NCBI RefSeq assembly: GCF_000219625.1
Contig: NC_018218.1
Coordinates: forward strand, 5,456,001 to 5,520,000
Reading direction: 5' to 3'
DNA: 64,000 nt
Origin: Zymoseptoria tritici IPO323
Lineage: Eukaryota; Ascomycota; Dothideomycetes; Mycosphaerellales; Mycosphaerellaceae
The position numbers and the translations under genes were made by a program. The notes under the pieces were generated by a model. The model did not search any database. It saw nothing but the letters and a program-made list of their open reading frames with translations, and had not been told where the DNA came from. Every line of letters starts with the position of its first letter. The first letter of the stretch is position 1. Below are positions 44,368 through 55,990 of the stretch, in pieces.

Positions 44368-45146
44368 ATGATTCCCTCAAGGACGGCACGAACAGTCGCG
44401 CGCCGACTACGGTCGCAGAATGTCGCGCAGCGGCGACAGGCTTCGGGATCCCACGGCCATGACGGTCCCGTGAACGAGAGCTACGGTGTACGGCTATCCC
44501 GAGCACGACAGCAATATGCGGCCTGCTCAAGTGTATGTCCCTGACAATCGCTGACATGATCTGTAGCGCGGATTCTTCATCGCCATTGCTGCTATTCCCG
44601 CGTCCATGGCCCTCTACAAGTTCAGCGGACAGGGCAGCAACGACAAGCCATACTTCACCCGCTGGATCTCCGAAACATACGCCGGGTACAAGACGCAATG
44701 GGCGCAGCGAAACGACACGCACACGAGAGCTATGGAGCAGGCGGCGGCGGACAGGAGTTTGTTCATTCATGAGACCAACAACAACGTCAGACATGTGGAT
44801 CTGAGATACCCTGAGTACGTCGTATACAACATGCTTAGCATGCCACGATTGGAGCGCGCGTGGAATAGGGCAGCGCTCCCACGGCACTTCGTGCTCAGTG
44901 TAAAGGTGGTAAAGGTGCAAGGGCTGACAGTTTACTCGCAGACAATTCAACCACTCCAACCCATGGAACGTGCCAGCCGGTCGCGGTGGTGCCAACTTGG
45001 ATGTCTTGATTGAGAAATACCAGAAGGAGGCATACAGCAAGCAGGAGGAGAAGCACCAGCAATTAAAGGACAACAAGGTTCCGGCAGAGCAGCCTTTTGA
45101 GAACTTCCGCAAGGTGACACCGGCTGCTGCAGACAGCGGATCTTGA
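44368..45146 (+). CDS. NADH:ubiquinone oxidoreductase 17.8 kDa subunit (NUXM type)
   Basis: Exons 44368-44487, 44567-44814 and 44942-45146 give 190 residues. Exon 1 encodes a basic presequence (MIPSRTARTVARRLRSQNVA) and ends ESYG, which joins to RGFFIAIAAIPASMALYKFS, the single membrane span (about 42-60). Then comes TRWISETYAGYKTQWAQRND with MEQAAADRSLF, and exon 3 has EQFNHSNPWNVPAGRGGANL and IEKYQKEAY. This matches the fungal 17.8 kDa accessory subunit of complex I. The first donor (GGT|GTACGG) was chosen because it alone restores the frame; a stronger-looking GTGTAT donor at about 44531 does not. The second intron is 127 nt. It acts in the mitochondrial inner membrane. Confidence 0.86.
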
Positions 45147-45744
45147 GTTGGTTTTCGTTTGTATGTAAATAGCTGCAAGCTGGGAACGATAACCTCTGCA
45201 ATGCTCCTTGTGCCAAACGTCAGCCTTGCCTACGTGCAATACATCGAGTAATGATCGCGGACGTCGGTAATTTTCGAGCACAGGATGCGATGCGGATCGG
45301 CGAATGTGATAGATGTCGGCTCATCTCTGTACATGCCATACAAGCTGGCCGCGCAGGCTACTGAAGAGGTCGTTTAGCAACAGTCCGAAGCTTTGAAAGC
45401 TGGCCATATCCCTGACCGTAAAGCGAGCGTAGCAAACCCTCGCGACAGCCGTGTCTATAGCACTCAAAGCTCCGCACAGATCGCACTCGAATGTCTCCGA
45501 AGCGAATGCTCGACTAGTCGTATGCCAGCAGCTGTCCGCCTCGTGGACATAATTGCTCCTCTACTTTAGGGAGCGCGAGAATTTTGGAGTGCCGCGATCT
45601 TTCTGGATATCGTGGACGATGGTCTGCGACCGGCATGATCCTCCTGTTCCTTGAACGCCTTGCAATGCCGCTGGATATTGTATCATGCCTAATGTTTAGG
45701 TCTTCTCACTTTCTTTCATCGCCCGTGTCCTTCTAACCATAAGA
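45147..45744. other. Convergent 3' flank, no gene seen
   Basis: About 600 bp between two stop codons. Nothing recognisable. Confidence 0.45.
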
Positions 45745-46135
45745 TCACTTTGGTCCAGCACTCCTGACCATACTCGAATGCGGTGCTGCTGCGTTCTCGA
45801 CTGGCGCATCGGGAACGGGAACGTCGGAGAAGTCATCTTGCCCGATGGCACGGATTGTCCATGTATCTATGCCGGTGAATCAGCTTGAAAGTTCATTGCT
45901 TTCCGGAGTTATGTTTTGCTCATGCAGAGTAACGTACAAACTCCCGCAACGAAGCCGAATAATGCAAGGCCGGTCAGTCCATTGCGGATGAGATATGGCT
46001 GTCTGGCACGGTAGAGTGCGGCAGATGGTCGATTGTTCTTGTCGTAGTAAGACGATTGGGGTATTCTAAAAGCATTGTCAGTCCATACTGTATCTCGGCG
46101 ATTCTTCTTCCGTCCACCAACCTTCCGAGAGCCAT
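45745..46135 (-). CDS. COA3: Cytochrome c oxidase assembly factor Coa3
   Basis: Exons 46135-46122 (14 nt), 46065-45938 and 45866-45745 give 87 residues. The first intron has the unusual donor GTTGGT and ends GCTTTTAG after a CTGACA branch site; the second is GTACGT...GGCATAG. The joined protein starts MALGRIPQSSYYDKNNRPSA, then ALYRARQPYLIRNGLTGLAL, then one membrane span and the tail GQDDFSDVPVPDAP, all hallmarks of fungal Coa3. Coa3 acts with Cox14 and Mss51 to couple COX1 translation to cytochrome oxidase assembly in the inner membrane. It is too small and too spliced to be found by open-frame length. Confidence 0.9.
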
Positions 46136-46502
46136 TTTTGAATGTGATGTGTAGTCGATGATGATGCTCGACTTGCGATCGATGGTCGTTCGTTCATGCC
46201 AAGCTTCTGCGCCGGTCGCGACTTCACGAGGCGGACCTCTTCCTCTGCAAGCTGCACCTCGCGTCCGCTTCTTCACAACTTCACCTCACTCTACATCACA
46301 ATCAACACACCACCCTGTCCTTTCAACTTCCGCCGCGACAACAACACCACCATCACCGCCAGCAATGTCCGCCGACCAGGGAGGGAATTGAGTCTCCTTT
46401 TGTAGATACCTCGCCCAGTGCGTGCAGTAGCAGCAGCTCGTGTTACCTCGTGACTCTCCATACACGCCAACAACATTACGCTGCAGTTGCCGCAACGCTG
46501 CG
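46136..46502. promoter_or_regulatory. Head-to-head promoter region, COA3 / PTA1
   Basis: 367 bp between outward-facing start codons. Short frames only; CACC/ACAACA-rich tracts near 46300-46360 look like leader sequence. Confidence 0.4.
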
Positions 46503-48734
46503 ATGGCGACGGCCAGCGAGACTCTGAAATCGCTCAATTCTGCACGCGACATCGTGCTGCGCGATCCCACTCTATACCCTGCCGTAGTGCCTGGTATCGT
46601 TCAAGTCGTTACGCCTGCAGCACAGCTCGAGCTGCGAAGATGGGGCGCCGATTTCCTCGCAGAAACGTTCGCTTCGCAGGTCGTGACCCGAGAATCGAAG
46701 CAGCAGATGTCTTCGGAGGTGCTCGATACTATCAAAGGCTATTTGAACCGGAAGGATATCGCGGGGGAGGAGGAGGACACGAACGTCGTGAAGAGCGCGG
46801 TACAATGTGCTGCGAGCATATATGAGTTCGTGTTCAGGCACACGGTGACCGCGCCGACAGATACGGAGACATGGGCCAAGATCGCCAGCATCAAGAGCAG
46901 CATTTTACGGAGGATGGACACAGCAGCGCCCGGAGTACGGATATGTTGCATCAAATTTGTCGCATGCGTGGTACAGACTCAGACGCCAGGCTTGGTCGCA
47001 GATCCTCGGCGGCCTGAGTATGAGATCAGTCTGGCGCTTGTACCAAGAGACCACCCTGTCATACCGCCTGCCAACCTCGAGGCTGAGGCTTCTGGACTTC
47101 TGGACAGGCTGTTGAGTGTGCTGCAGGACAATGTCGATGACCCTCTCCTCGTGACTGCCACCTTGAACGCCCTCGCAAACCTTGTGCATAAGCGCGCGAG
47201 TGTCGCGAGTAAGGTCTTGACCACAGTCCTCAACTTCAACCCGCTCAAGTCAGCGACCCGACCTCTATCATCCAGAAATCGAGTCACCATCAGAAGCATG
47301 ACACGAACAACGATGTCCTTCCTTCTGAATTGTCTTAAACGCAACCCAAACAGCACCTTCGCTGGCAGGATACAGCAGCAAATCGAGCGGTTGAAACACA
47401 ACTTGACGGAAGTGTTCTCGGAGAACAATCAACTAAAGCGACCTGCCCCTGATGCGCCAGCCAACGGATTAGACGACGCGAAGCGGCAGCGACTCAACCA
47501 TGCAGCAGCAAATGGAGCTCCTGTGCAGCAACAACGACCTCACCCGCCGCGTCCAACCGCATATCCCCCCTTACCACCTGGCCCGGTATCTCTTGCCCAA
47601 ATATGGACGCTTACAGACGATGTCCGGATAAACACATTCCCTGTCGAGCGTGTGCCCCGAAATATCATGGAGACGCTAGTCCCTGCTCTCTTCCAAGCCC
47701 TGACCGAGGACCGACTGAACGAAGCCATCAATGTGGTGAGATCAAGGTGGCTCGAGCTGAGCAAGAAAACAGCGGTGGATGCCGCCAAAGCTGTCACTGG
47801 TGACGACGATGATGACGATTACGATCCCCTCGCGACATTCGAGGACACCGACCAAATCCTGAACAGACTAGATGATGCACCTCCCAATGGTGTAGCTCCC
47901 GAGATTGCTGTCACTACCTTCAACTTACCTCCGCCTCCGCCCCTGACCGACCAAGATCGAGACGAATACAGCAAGACGGCTTTGACGCGCGTCTTTGGAA
48001 CCCTTGCGAGTCTCGACAAAGAAGCCAAACCAAAGGCTCGACAAGCCCACGAGCATGGCTTCAATAGACTCGCAGCCGTTTCAGCGAGTCACGATAGAGA
48101 AGGCTGGATCACGCTCGTCACTCGACTAGCAACACGGTCTTCGTTCGACCTAGGAGAGAAGGACGAAGTGAAGAAAGAGAACCAGGACCGTTCGCTCAGC
48201 AAAAGGGGCCATGTATTCAACCTCTCCGCTGGCATACGCGAGTCACTTTTGAACTATGTCATGGAGAGCTTCCGGAGCAGGATGGAGGTGGCTATCATCT
48301 GGCTGAATGAGGAGTGGTATTCAGATCGATTGCAGCAGAAGCAGAACGAAGCACAAGGCATGGATGTCGACAGCGACGACCTGCCGAATTACTGGTTCTG
48401 GACATTGCGACTACTGGATGGTATGATGCCATACTTCGACGTCAAAGATGGTCGCATCCTCATCAGATTGCTGTCCGAAGTACCGGCCATCAACCGCGAT
48501 GTGCTTGATAGAGTGAGGAAGATTGCCGAGGATCCGGAGCGTGTGGCCATCAGCACGAATGCGCTACTGTATCTGATCATGTTTAAGCCTCCGGTGCGGG
48601 AGCTTGCGATCGATTGTGTGGAGCAGATGTGGAGGGAGAACAGTGATGCGAAGACTTCGACGAAGAAGATTCTGGTGAAATGGCGGCCGGCAGTGCTCGA
48701 GGAGGTCAAGGAGGAGGTCAAGGCGGAGGGCTGA
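46503..48734 (+). CDS. PTA1: mRNA cleavage and polyadenylation factor Pta1 (symplekin)
   Basis: A single exon; ATG at 46503 gives 743 residues; the upstream extension begins at GTG. The N-terminal half is an all-helical HEAT-type repeat domain, as in symplekin/Pta1: DIVLRDPTLYPAVVPGIVQ, LRRWGADFLAETFAS, IYEFVFRHT, then IRSMTRTTMSFLLNCLKRNP. A Pro/Gln-rich linker holds KRQRLNHAA. The C-terminal part is also helical (VMESFRSRMEVAIIWLNEEW, YFDVKDGRILIRLLSEVP). Pta1 is a scaffold of the cleavage and polyadenylation factor and binds Ssu72 and the RNA polymerase II tail phosphatase module in the nucleus. Confidence 0.9.
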   Translation: MATASETLKSLNSARDIVLRDPTLYPAVVPGIVQVVTPAAQLELRRWGADFLAETFASQVVTRESKQQMSSEVLDTIKGYLNRKDIAGEEEDTNVVKSAVQCAASIYEFVFRHTVTAPTDTETWAKIASIKSSILRRMDTAAPGVRICCIKFVACVVQTQTPGLVADPRRPEYEISLALVPRDHPVIPPANLEAEASGLLDRLLSVLQDNVDDPLLVTATLNALANLVHKRASVASKVLTTVLNFNPLKSATRPLSSRNRVTIRSMTRTTMSFLLNCLKRNPNSTFAGRIQQQIERLKHNLTEVFSENNQLKRPAPDAPANGLDDAKRQRLNHAAANGAPVQQQRPHPPRPTAYPPLPPGPVSLAQIWTLTDDVRINTFPVERVPRNIMETLVPALFQALTEDRLNEAINVVRSRWLELSKKTAVDAAKAVTGDDDDDDYDPLATFEDTDQILNRLDDAPPNGVAPEIAVTTFNLPPPPPLTDQDRDEYSKTALTRVFGTLASLDKEAKPKARQAHEHGFNRLAAVSASHDREGWITLVTRLATRSSFDLGEKDEVKKENQDRSLSKRGHVFNLSAGIRESLLNYVMESFRSRMEVAIIWLNEEWYSDRLQQKQNEAQGMDVDSDDLPNYWFWTLRLLDGMMPYFDVKDGRILIRLLSEVPAINRDVLDRVRKIAEDPERVAISTNALLYLIMFKPPVRELAIDCVEQMWRENSDAKTSTKKILVKWRPAVLEEVKEEVKAEG

Positions 48735-49248
48735 ATCAAAGGGCATGCATGACACACTGTGCATCTTGAAAGCATGTGTGGGGGAGCTGCATTGTGATGA
48801 CAGGAGCAGCCGTGTCCTCTACAAGAAGGAGAGTTAGTGAGAAGGCTCCAAGCTATCGCTGCGCTTGAGAGCCATATCAGGCACTCGCGCATATGGATGG
48901 GCCGCAGGCATATGGGGAAAGATCACAGCCATCGTTCTATATTCGACGGGCATTCACCCGTGACTGCATATTGCAAGGTTCTGTGGTCATGCGACACCTC
49001 TTCTGCCTTGTCCCGTGAAAGTGAAGTGATAAAGTGACTAGTGTGGCTGCTTTAGGCCTCAGACCACTGTGAAGTCTAAACTCTATTTCAAGACTTGAAC
49101 CGGTACGCCAACGGATCGTGCCCACATAAAGAACAACGACACCGTTTAGGCAATTAAAACCACCCATTTGCCTTCTTCACGAAGCGCGACTCCTTTCCTT
49201 CATGCACTTCTCCAACTCACACCGCCCACACTCAAGTCGTTGGTAATT
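48735..49248. other. Intergenic
   Basis: DNA between PTA1 and the SHE3-like gene, both on the plus strand. No gene is supported. Confidence 0.45.
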
Positions 49249-50696
49249 ATGACCATGACAGCGAAGCTCCGTCCGTTGCCATTCCCTCCGATCGCTCAAG
49301 TTATGAGAGTAGATGCTAAACATACTGAATCAGGCGGTATGTCAACAAGTTTCTTTTACTTCGCTCTCACGCTACAGCACTCCTTGGAACTCGACGAACC
49401 TGCTCGATGTCAGCTATTGGACTGGATATCTGCTACACCTGCCTGCCTGCCCTTCGACGTGCCAAACGAAGTGACGTCCGCACCTGGAGACGAAACCCGG
49501 AACACTGGCCCTGCCGATCCTGGACAAATGCCGGGGGAACTATCAACACAGCGCTTACACTACTGATTGACCGCATTTGCACTTGGCTAATCGTTTCATC
49601 TTTCACAGGCCTTGCAACTCGCTCCTCAGCGGTGCAGACGCCTCTTCCACCGCCTCCGCCTCCGCCTTCCGATGACTACAACTATACCACCTCCTCGATA
49701 CCAAGCTTACCGGAGCTCGCCATGACCAGCTACCAGATGTTCAGCACCCCTCCGAGCAACGGTGTAAGCACAGCAACTTCGAACAACTTCCTACTTTCAC
49801 CCAGCACCAATGGCACAAGACGGACTTCTGGAGGAGATGTCTCCTCACAATCACGGAGCACCGATGCTTCCCCCAATGCTCGACCATCGTCACCTACATC
49901 AGACAGCGGCACCAACTGGAGCTCAGCTGTTGGTCATGCCACCACCGGAGGGAAGTCAGGGAGGGTGATTGAGAAGTTGATGACAGACAACGACCGACTC
50001 AAGCGCGAACTCAAAGAGCAAATTATCAAAGGGGAGGAACTGCAACGAGGGATTCAAATGGCCAAACCACGCATCGACGCATTACAAGCAGAGAACGACA
50101 ATCTGACGCATGCGCGGGGAGTGGACAACGCTCTCCTTGCACGACGAGACCGTATGATCACAGAGCTCAAAGCAGACCTCGCAGCGGAGCGCAAGAGAAG
50201 GGAAATGCATGAAGTGAGGTCACAAAAGCTCGAGACGGAAAGAGACGAGGCGATAGAGGAGAAGCGGAAAAACATCCAAGACCTTACAGAAAGCGAAAAG
50301 CATGCCACGACGCACGCCAACATCCTCGAGACAAGCCACAAGCAGCTATCCGCAACGTATCGAGCACGGCTAGAGGCCACCAGGCAGGAAATCACTGCTT
50401 TGCGTGAACAGCGCGAGGAGCAAGAATCGCGTCTTTCGAAGCTGGATGTGGTATCCGATCAGATGCGGCAGGAATTGGAACGATCAAGAAAAGTGCAAGT
50501 AGAAATGATGTCGAAGTGGGATACTCTTAGCTCGTCACTGCAAAGCCGAGTCGATCAGGTTCTCAACGACAATCGGGCGGACACGGAGAAGTTGCGAGCT
50601 TTGAGCGAGGAGATGGAAGAAGTGGTGAATAAGATGCGATGGGTTATGAATTTGAAGCAGAATACGAGCCTGGACCAGACTGCCTCGTCTGCTTAG
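49249..50696 (+). CDS. SHE3-like coiled-coil protein
   Basis: The main exon, 49609-50696, is secure. It reads MTSYQMFSTPPSNG from 49722, a Ser/Thr-rich region, then a long coiled coil beginning GRVIEKLMTDNDRLKRELKEQ and continuing KPRIDALQAENDNLTHARGV and LLARRDRMITELKADLAAE. That block matches the fungal SHE3 domain family (in yeast a myosin adaptor for mRNA transport). A small upstream exon, 49249-49336 (MTMTAKLRPLPFPPIAQVMR), can be joined through a 272-nt GTATGT...TTTCACAG intron with a GCTAAT branch site, giving 391 residues. If that exon is wrong, translation may start at 49722. A role in mRNA transport outside yeasts is unproven. Confidence 0.72.
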
Positions 50697-51470
50697 CGGC
50701 ATTGGAATCGTTCATATGGATGTTTTGGTTTAGCGATGGCGTAATGGTCGATTTCTACCTCTGATATGAGGCGCGACGAGGGTGTCGCTTGAGAGCATGA
50801 AGAGTATGCATATAGCTCCATGGTCTTGTCAGGCGGACCTCATGCATTTCGAGGTCTTGGAAAAGCTGTTGGTGGTCCGATCAGATGATCCAGCTTTACC
50901 TTATCAACGCACAAATATGAAACCTCTCTGGGCGATGTCGTCCACCATGGTTCACTTGCAATCGCATCTGGCCTGCTCAATCCAATTGTCTCCGTCTCAT
51001 GTCGGCAACGGTCGTCTTGGAGATGCTCAGGCAAATTGCATATCTTGCTTGCAAATGATTCTGTCAGGACTTCAGTAGATTCTGATGCTATTGCATCCAG
51101 GATTCACGCTGTCACGTGCGAGGGTGAAGCTTGCCGGCCTTCGAATTCGCCTCAGCCAGAACCAGGTTTGTGGATGCGCGCCAACAAACAGCGCAGCCTT
51201 CTAGTTACCCGCGAACCGCACCGCACCGCACTTCTTTCAACCACCTCACACTTTCAATCCTCCGCGCAGCCGCAGGCGACGTTGTGCAATTCTTCGACCC
51301 CTTCCGAGACTCGCCTTGAACTTTTTCCATTACCACGATCAAAACAAGCAGGGATTCCGCTGTCTACCTTTCCGCGCCGGCTTCGAGAGCCGCATCACAC
51401 GAGCACGGTTGTCGCGGGTCAACAATAGTATCGCAGCCTTCTTCTCCTCGCCGCTTTTCTCCCAGCGACC
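50697..51470. other. Promoter and leader of VPS1
   Basis: No gene is supported. The last 250 bases contain CCGCACCGCACCGCAC and pyrimidine-rich DNA that look like the VPS1 leader. Confidence 0.45.
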
Positions 51471-53964
51471 ATGGCTGCCTTTGGAGAGGAGCTGTTGGGC
51501 GTCGTCAACAAACTGCAGGATTTGGTCTTTAACACAATTGGAAATGATTCCCTGGATCTTCCTCAAATCGTACGTGGAGTTCCTCAACAAGTCAAAACAT
51601 TCTCAAACTGGGACGGCTCGATCTAACAACGCAACAGGTCGTGGTAGGCTCTCAATCCTCTGGCAAATCCTCCGTACTCGAGAACATCGTCGGCAAAGAC
51701 TTCCTCCCTCGCGGCAGCGGCATCGTCACTCGAAGACCGCTCATCCTCCAACTCATCAACCTTCCCTCCGAGCGATCCGACAAGCCTAGCGACCATGAGG
51801 TACATATCCCACACACGCCCGAGTCCGTGGCAGGACAGGATGAATGGGGCGAGTTCAACCACATGCCCGGGCGCAGGTTCTACGACTTTCAAGAGGTGAA
51901 GCGGGAGATTGAGAGCGAGACGGCACGGATAGCAGGCACAAACAAGGGCATCAACAGACAACCGATCAACCTCAAAATCTACTCGCCGCATGTGCTGAGT
52001 TTGACGCTGGTGGATTTGCCAGGTCTGACGAAAGTGCCGATTGGGGATCAGCCGTCAGATATCGAGAAACAGACTCGGAATTTGATCTCGGAATACATTG
52101 CGAAGCCAAACAGCATCATCCTGGCCGTCTCTCCCGCAAATGTGGACTTGGTCAACTCGGAATCTCTCAAGCTTGCTCGACAAGTGGATGCGACTGGCAA
52201 GCGTACGATTGGCATATTGACAAAGTTGGATCTGATGGACCATGGTACCAATGCTTTGGATATTCTCTCTGGAAGAGTCTACCCGCTCAAACTCGGCTTT
52301 ATTGGAGTCGTGAACCGATCACAACAGGACATTCAAGGGAACAAGTCAATGGCGGATGCTATTCAAGCTGAGCGCGAGTTCTTCCGCATGCACCCAGCGT
52401 ACCGGAATATTGCCTCGCGATGCGGTACTCAATTTCTCGCAAAGACACTTAATACCACTCTCATGACACATATCCGAGAGAGGCTACCAGATATCAAGGC
52501 CAGGCTCAACACTTTGATGGGTCAAACACAACAAGAGCTTGCTTCTTACGGAACCGATGCGTTCACTGGAAAAGAGCACCGTGGCTCGTTGATTCTCCAG
52601 CTCATGACCCGATTCGCGACATCCTTCATCTCTTCTATCGATGGTACCTCATCCGAGATCAGTACCAAGGAACTTTGCGGTGGTGCACGAATTTACTACA
52701 TCTTCAACTCCGTCTTTGGCAACAGCCTGGAAACAATCGACCCGACTCAAAATCTCTCTGCTTTGGACATTCGAACGGCGATTCGCAACTCGACTGGTCC
52801 TCGACCCTCATTATTCGTCCCTGAGCTTGCGTTCGATCTTCTCGTGAAGCCACAGATCAAGATGCTTGAAATCCCCAGTCAGAGATGTGTTGAGCTTGTG
52901 TACGAAGAGCTTATCAAGATCTGCCACACCTGCGGCTCTACCGAGCTTTCACGCTACCCACGACTCCAAGGTCGACTCATCGAGGTCGTTTCTGAGCTGC
53001 TTCGCGAGCGATTAGGCCCTTCATCGACCTACGTCGAGAGTCTGATTTCTATTCAGCGAGCATACATCAACACGAACCATCCCAACTTCCTCGGTGCTGC
53101 AGCTGCCATGAGCAGCGTCATGCAAGACAAGCACGACCGCGAAAAGAAGGCTGCCGCAGCGGAGGAGAAGCGTAAGCGTGATGCGCGGCGAAAGCAGGAG
53201 CTCAACGGTGTCAATGGGACGGAAACTCCAGAGAACGAAGACGAGGAGCACAACACTGGAGTATTGCCGATCCGCTCTGCTGCAAAGACCCAGCAAACAA
53301 GGAGCATGAGCCCGGCAGTCGGTCGCGACGGTCACCGACTCGGCGGGCATCAGGCCAGTCCATCCAATGGAGCCAACGCTGGGCGAGACTCGTTCTTGAA
53401 CTACTTCTTCGGCAAGGAAAATGGCGCAAACGCGAGCGCTCTGCCAGGGCAGCCGGCTGCTGGAAGCACACGACATGTCAGCCAGAACAACGAGCCCAGT
53501 ATCAGTGCCAGCTTCCGAAGAGGCGATACTCGACCAGTGGTGCCTATTCCTGAGATTGTGGCTTTTGACGATACACCTCACGAGGAGAACCCTCTGGTGA
53601 GCTTTGGCGAATGTCTCAGCATATATGATTTTTTTTGCTAACATAATCGCAGGACGATCCAACCGGTCCTGCACTAACAGAACGCGAATCTCTCGAAACA
53701 GAACTCATCCGCCGACTCATCAGCAACTACTTCAACATCGTCCGCGAGACCATTGCTGACCAAGTACCCAAAGCCGTCATGCATCTCCTCGTCAACCACT
53801 CCAAAGACGTCGTACAGAATCGGCTGGTCTCGGAATTGTACCGCGAAGCTTTGTTCGAAGAACTCTTGTACGAAGACGATGGTGTACGAGAGGAGCGCGA
53901 AAAGTGCGAGAAGTTGCTCAGCACGTATAAGGAGGCCAGCAAGATTATCGGAGAGGTGCTATGA
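51471..53964 (+). CDS. VPS1: Dynamin-like GTPase Vps1
   Basis: Exons 51471-51569, 51638-53596 and 53653-53964 give 789 residues. The intron after 53596 has a TTGCTAAC branch site. The GTPase domain is complete: GSQSSGKS (37-44), the switch threonine in IVTRRP, DLPG, and TKLDLMD. The dynamin middle domain follows (LEIPSQRCVELVYEELIKIC, RYPRLQGRLIEVV). An insert rich in Asn, Ser and Gly replaces a PH domain, as in Vps1. The C-terminal GTPase effector domain is split by intron 2 and reads LETELIRRLISNYFNIVRET. Vps1 acts in Golgi-endosome-vacuole traffic and in peroxisome fission. Confidence 0.96.
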
Positions 53965-54700
53965 TCGAGAACGGACTAGGAACAGAATGTAAATTACTGC
54001 GCACTCCTCCCTTGACTTTGTTGTCTTTCGGCTGCTGGACAAAACTCATCTCCACGCGCGGCGAGGGAGGAGGGATCTGGCGGCTACTGTGATCATTAGG
54101 TGGACGGACTGGGGACAGATCCGAGGCTGGTTGGTGGCGATAGAGAATGCTCGGCGTGGTGTGGCGAGAAAGCTGTATATTACTCATGTCGTCAGATCAC
54201 AGCAATGAGCAGAAGCTGATCGTTCGAGTGCGGAAGTCTCCTCTCCATTCACCTTTCACATCGGAACAAAGGGCACGAAGGGGCAGGCAAGATGGAAATT
54301 GTTTTGGTCTATGCTACTGTAAGCCCCTTTTGCGAGAAGGCAAAGATGCTTCTACGCTTTTCTCGAGAAGTACTTCCACATCTCCGCCTGAACCGCACCA
54401 CACAACTTGAAACTCAGGTGGCTCAAACCGTACTGTCTGAGCCGGAGAACGAAAGTATTGTTGCAGTCTTGGCTCACATGTAGACACATACGTCCTCGTC
54501 GAAGTGAGTCTCTATTCTCTCGCGTAGATTTCACATTCCAAGCCACCAGAGTTCGACACATACGGTGTAGTTTGAGCGGCACCAAGGAGGTACCAGTCGC
54601 AAAGGCTCCCACGCCAGAACTGTTCGAGTGAGCGTCGGAGTGCCTCGTCTTCGTCGTCCTTGTCGCCAAAGAGAATTCGTGCAGCATCAGCCGGCAGCGA
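53965..54700. other. Convergent 3' flank, no gene supported
   Basis: Short frames occur on both strands, for example 54292-54483 (+), which begins MEIVLVYATVSPFCEKAKML, but none has a family match I can recognise. Confidence 0.4.
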
Positions 54701-55990
54701 TCAAAACAGCATAGTGAAGCTTTCTGGCAAAGGGGCCAGCAGCGCCGCGTTCGGAGGAGACACATTAGCATATGATGTGCGGTCAGGGGTCGATCCCAAC
54801 CATGCATGGCCATTCACCAGCATATGCTGGAGACCAACGGGTGGCTGACCGCCGCGAAGCTCCGCACTCGCGTTGTATTTGTTGAAGAAGCTGCGAACCG
54901 CTTTGAGGTATGTCTGCGGTTTCGGCCTGGGGATATTGGCTTGAGCGGCCTGACGTTGTTCGAAGTCGTCGATGTAGAGAGCCTGCTTTTCGGCGATCCG
55001 ATGACGAATTATATGTTCGAACATGCACTCTGCGACGTGACAGAATTGTTCCCTTTTCCACGCCATGAATGGTGCTTGGTCTAGCGACTGGAGAAACTCG
55101 ATCGAGTCGGCTGTGGCTTGGTTCGCGCTGACAAGAATGTGTCGAGACTCAGCAAAGGTCTGGTAGAATTCCTTTCTGACCGATGGAGAGCACTCGGTGA
55201 ATGTGAGTCGCGCATCTCCCAAGAGATCAGGGTCGGCTCCGTCCAGGACTCCTTCCGGAAACTCGGATTCAGGCCAAGCCTCGAGACTTGAGATGAGCCC
55301 TTCGAGACGCTCAATTTCCCCGTTCTTGAGTCGATTGAGCGCGGAATCGGTGAAGCCGGCCTCATCGCGCTTATCGTACCTCAAAATCGAGATTGTGTCG
55401 TTCTCGATGTGCTTGATCTCGGTCCTGATCTTAGCAACAGTCCTGCCCTTAGCTGCAGCTACTTTCGCCAGTAGGTCGGCCGCGGCGTCATGGTTGGCAT
55501 CGAACTGCGCATCTGACACGTCTTCGGTGCGTCGATTGGAGATGTGAGCCAAGCGAACGGCGTTAAAGAGCACAGTCTTGAAGTCCTCCCACGCAATCTC
55601 TGACTCCAACTTCGTAATCATCCAGCCTTTTCCAGAACTGAAGTTCTGGCTCTGCAGTGCCGAAATAAAGGTCCTGGCGTATCTCATGTCGCCTTTTGAA
55701 ACCTGTCCATCGTTTGTATCGGGCAATAAGTTTGCAATGATCTGCTCGTCTGTGACCTCTCCCTGAAGTGTATAGAGATGCTTCATTGCATTCTTGAATG
55801 CGACGTCTTGGACGTCACGCTTTGTACCGGCGCAAGTCCCGTTGTAGATATCCGTGAGTGGCTTCGTGCGTTCGGTCGATGGGCGGTATTTGTCGAGAAT
55901 GGGGAGCCGCAGGTGGAAGATGGGCGCAGTCGGTATGATCGTCAGAGCCTGTTGCAGAGCCGGTGCCTGCTGTGCCTGCACTGGGTCCAT
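54701..55990 (-). CDS. Unknown, mostly helical protein
   Basis: A single exon. ATG at 55990 (MDPVQAQQAPALQQALTIIP) gives 429 residues; an earlier in-frame ATG at 56140 would add 50 residues including a hydrophobic run (SLASSLLLFLPLGYHL). The protein is rich in helical segments: AFKNAMKHLYTLQGEVTDEQ, SEIAWEDFKTVLFNAVRLAH, and VRKEFYQTFAESRHILVSAN. No known motif, membrane span or catalytic pattern was recognised. Codon use is ordinary for the window. If the upstream ATG is used the protein could be secreted. Confidence 0.65.
   Translation of the reverse strand: MDPVQAQQAPALQQALTIIPTAPIFHLRLPILDKYRPSTERTKPLTDIYNGTCAGTKRDVQDVAFKNAMKHLYTLQGEVTDEQIIANLLPDTNDGQVSKGDMRYARTFISALQSQNFSSGKGWMITKLESEIAWEDFKTVLFNAVRLAHISNRRTEDVSDAQFDANHDAAADLLAKVAAAKGRTVAKIRTEIKHIENDTISILRYDKRDEAGFTDSALNRLKNGEIERLEGLISSLEAWPESEFPEGVLDGADPDLLGDARLTFTECSPSVRKEFYQTFAESRHILVSANQATADSIEFLQSLDQAPFMAWKREQFCHVAECMFEHIIRHRIAEKQALYIDDFEQRQAAQANIPRPKPQTYLKAVRSFFNKYNASAELRGGQPPVGLQHMLVNGHAWLGSTPDRTSYANVSPPNAALLAPLPESFTMLF

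Noticed and set aside
54292..54483. 63-codon frame starting MEIVLVYATVSPFCEKAKML, reminiscent of a glutaredoxin-like start
   Set aside because: Only one cysteine, no CxxC, and the frame stops before a fold could form.
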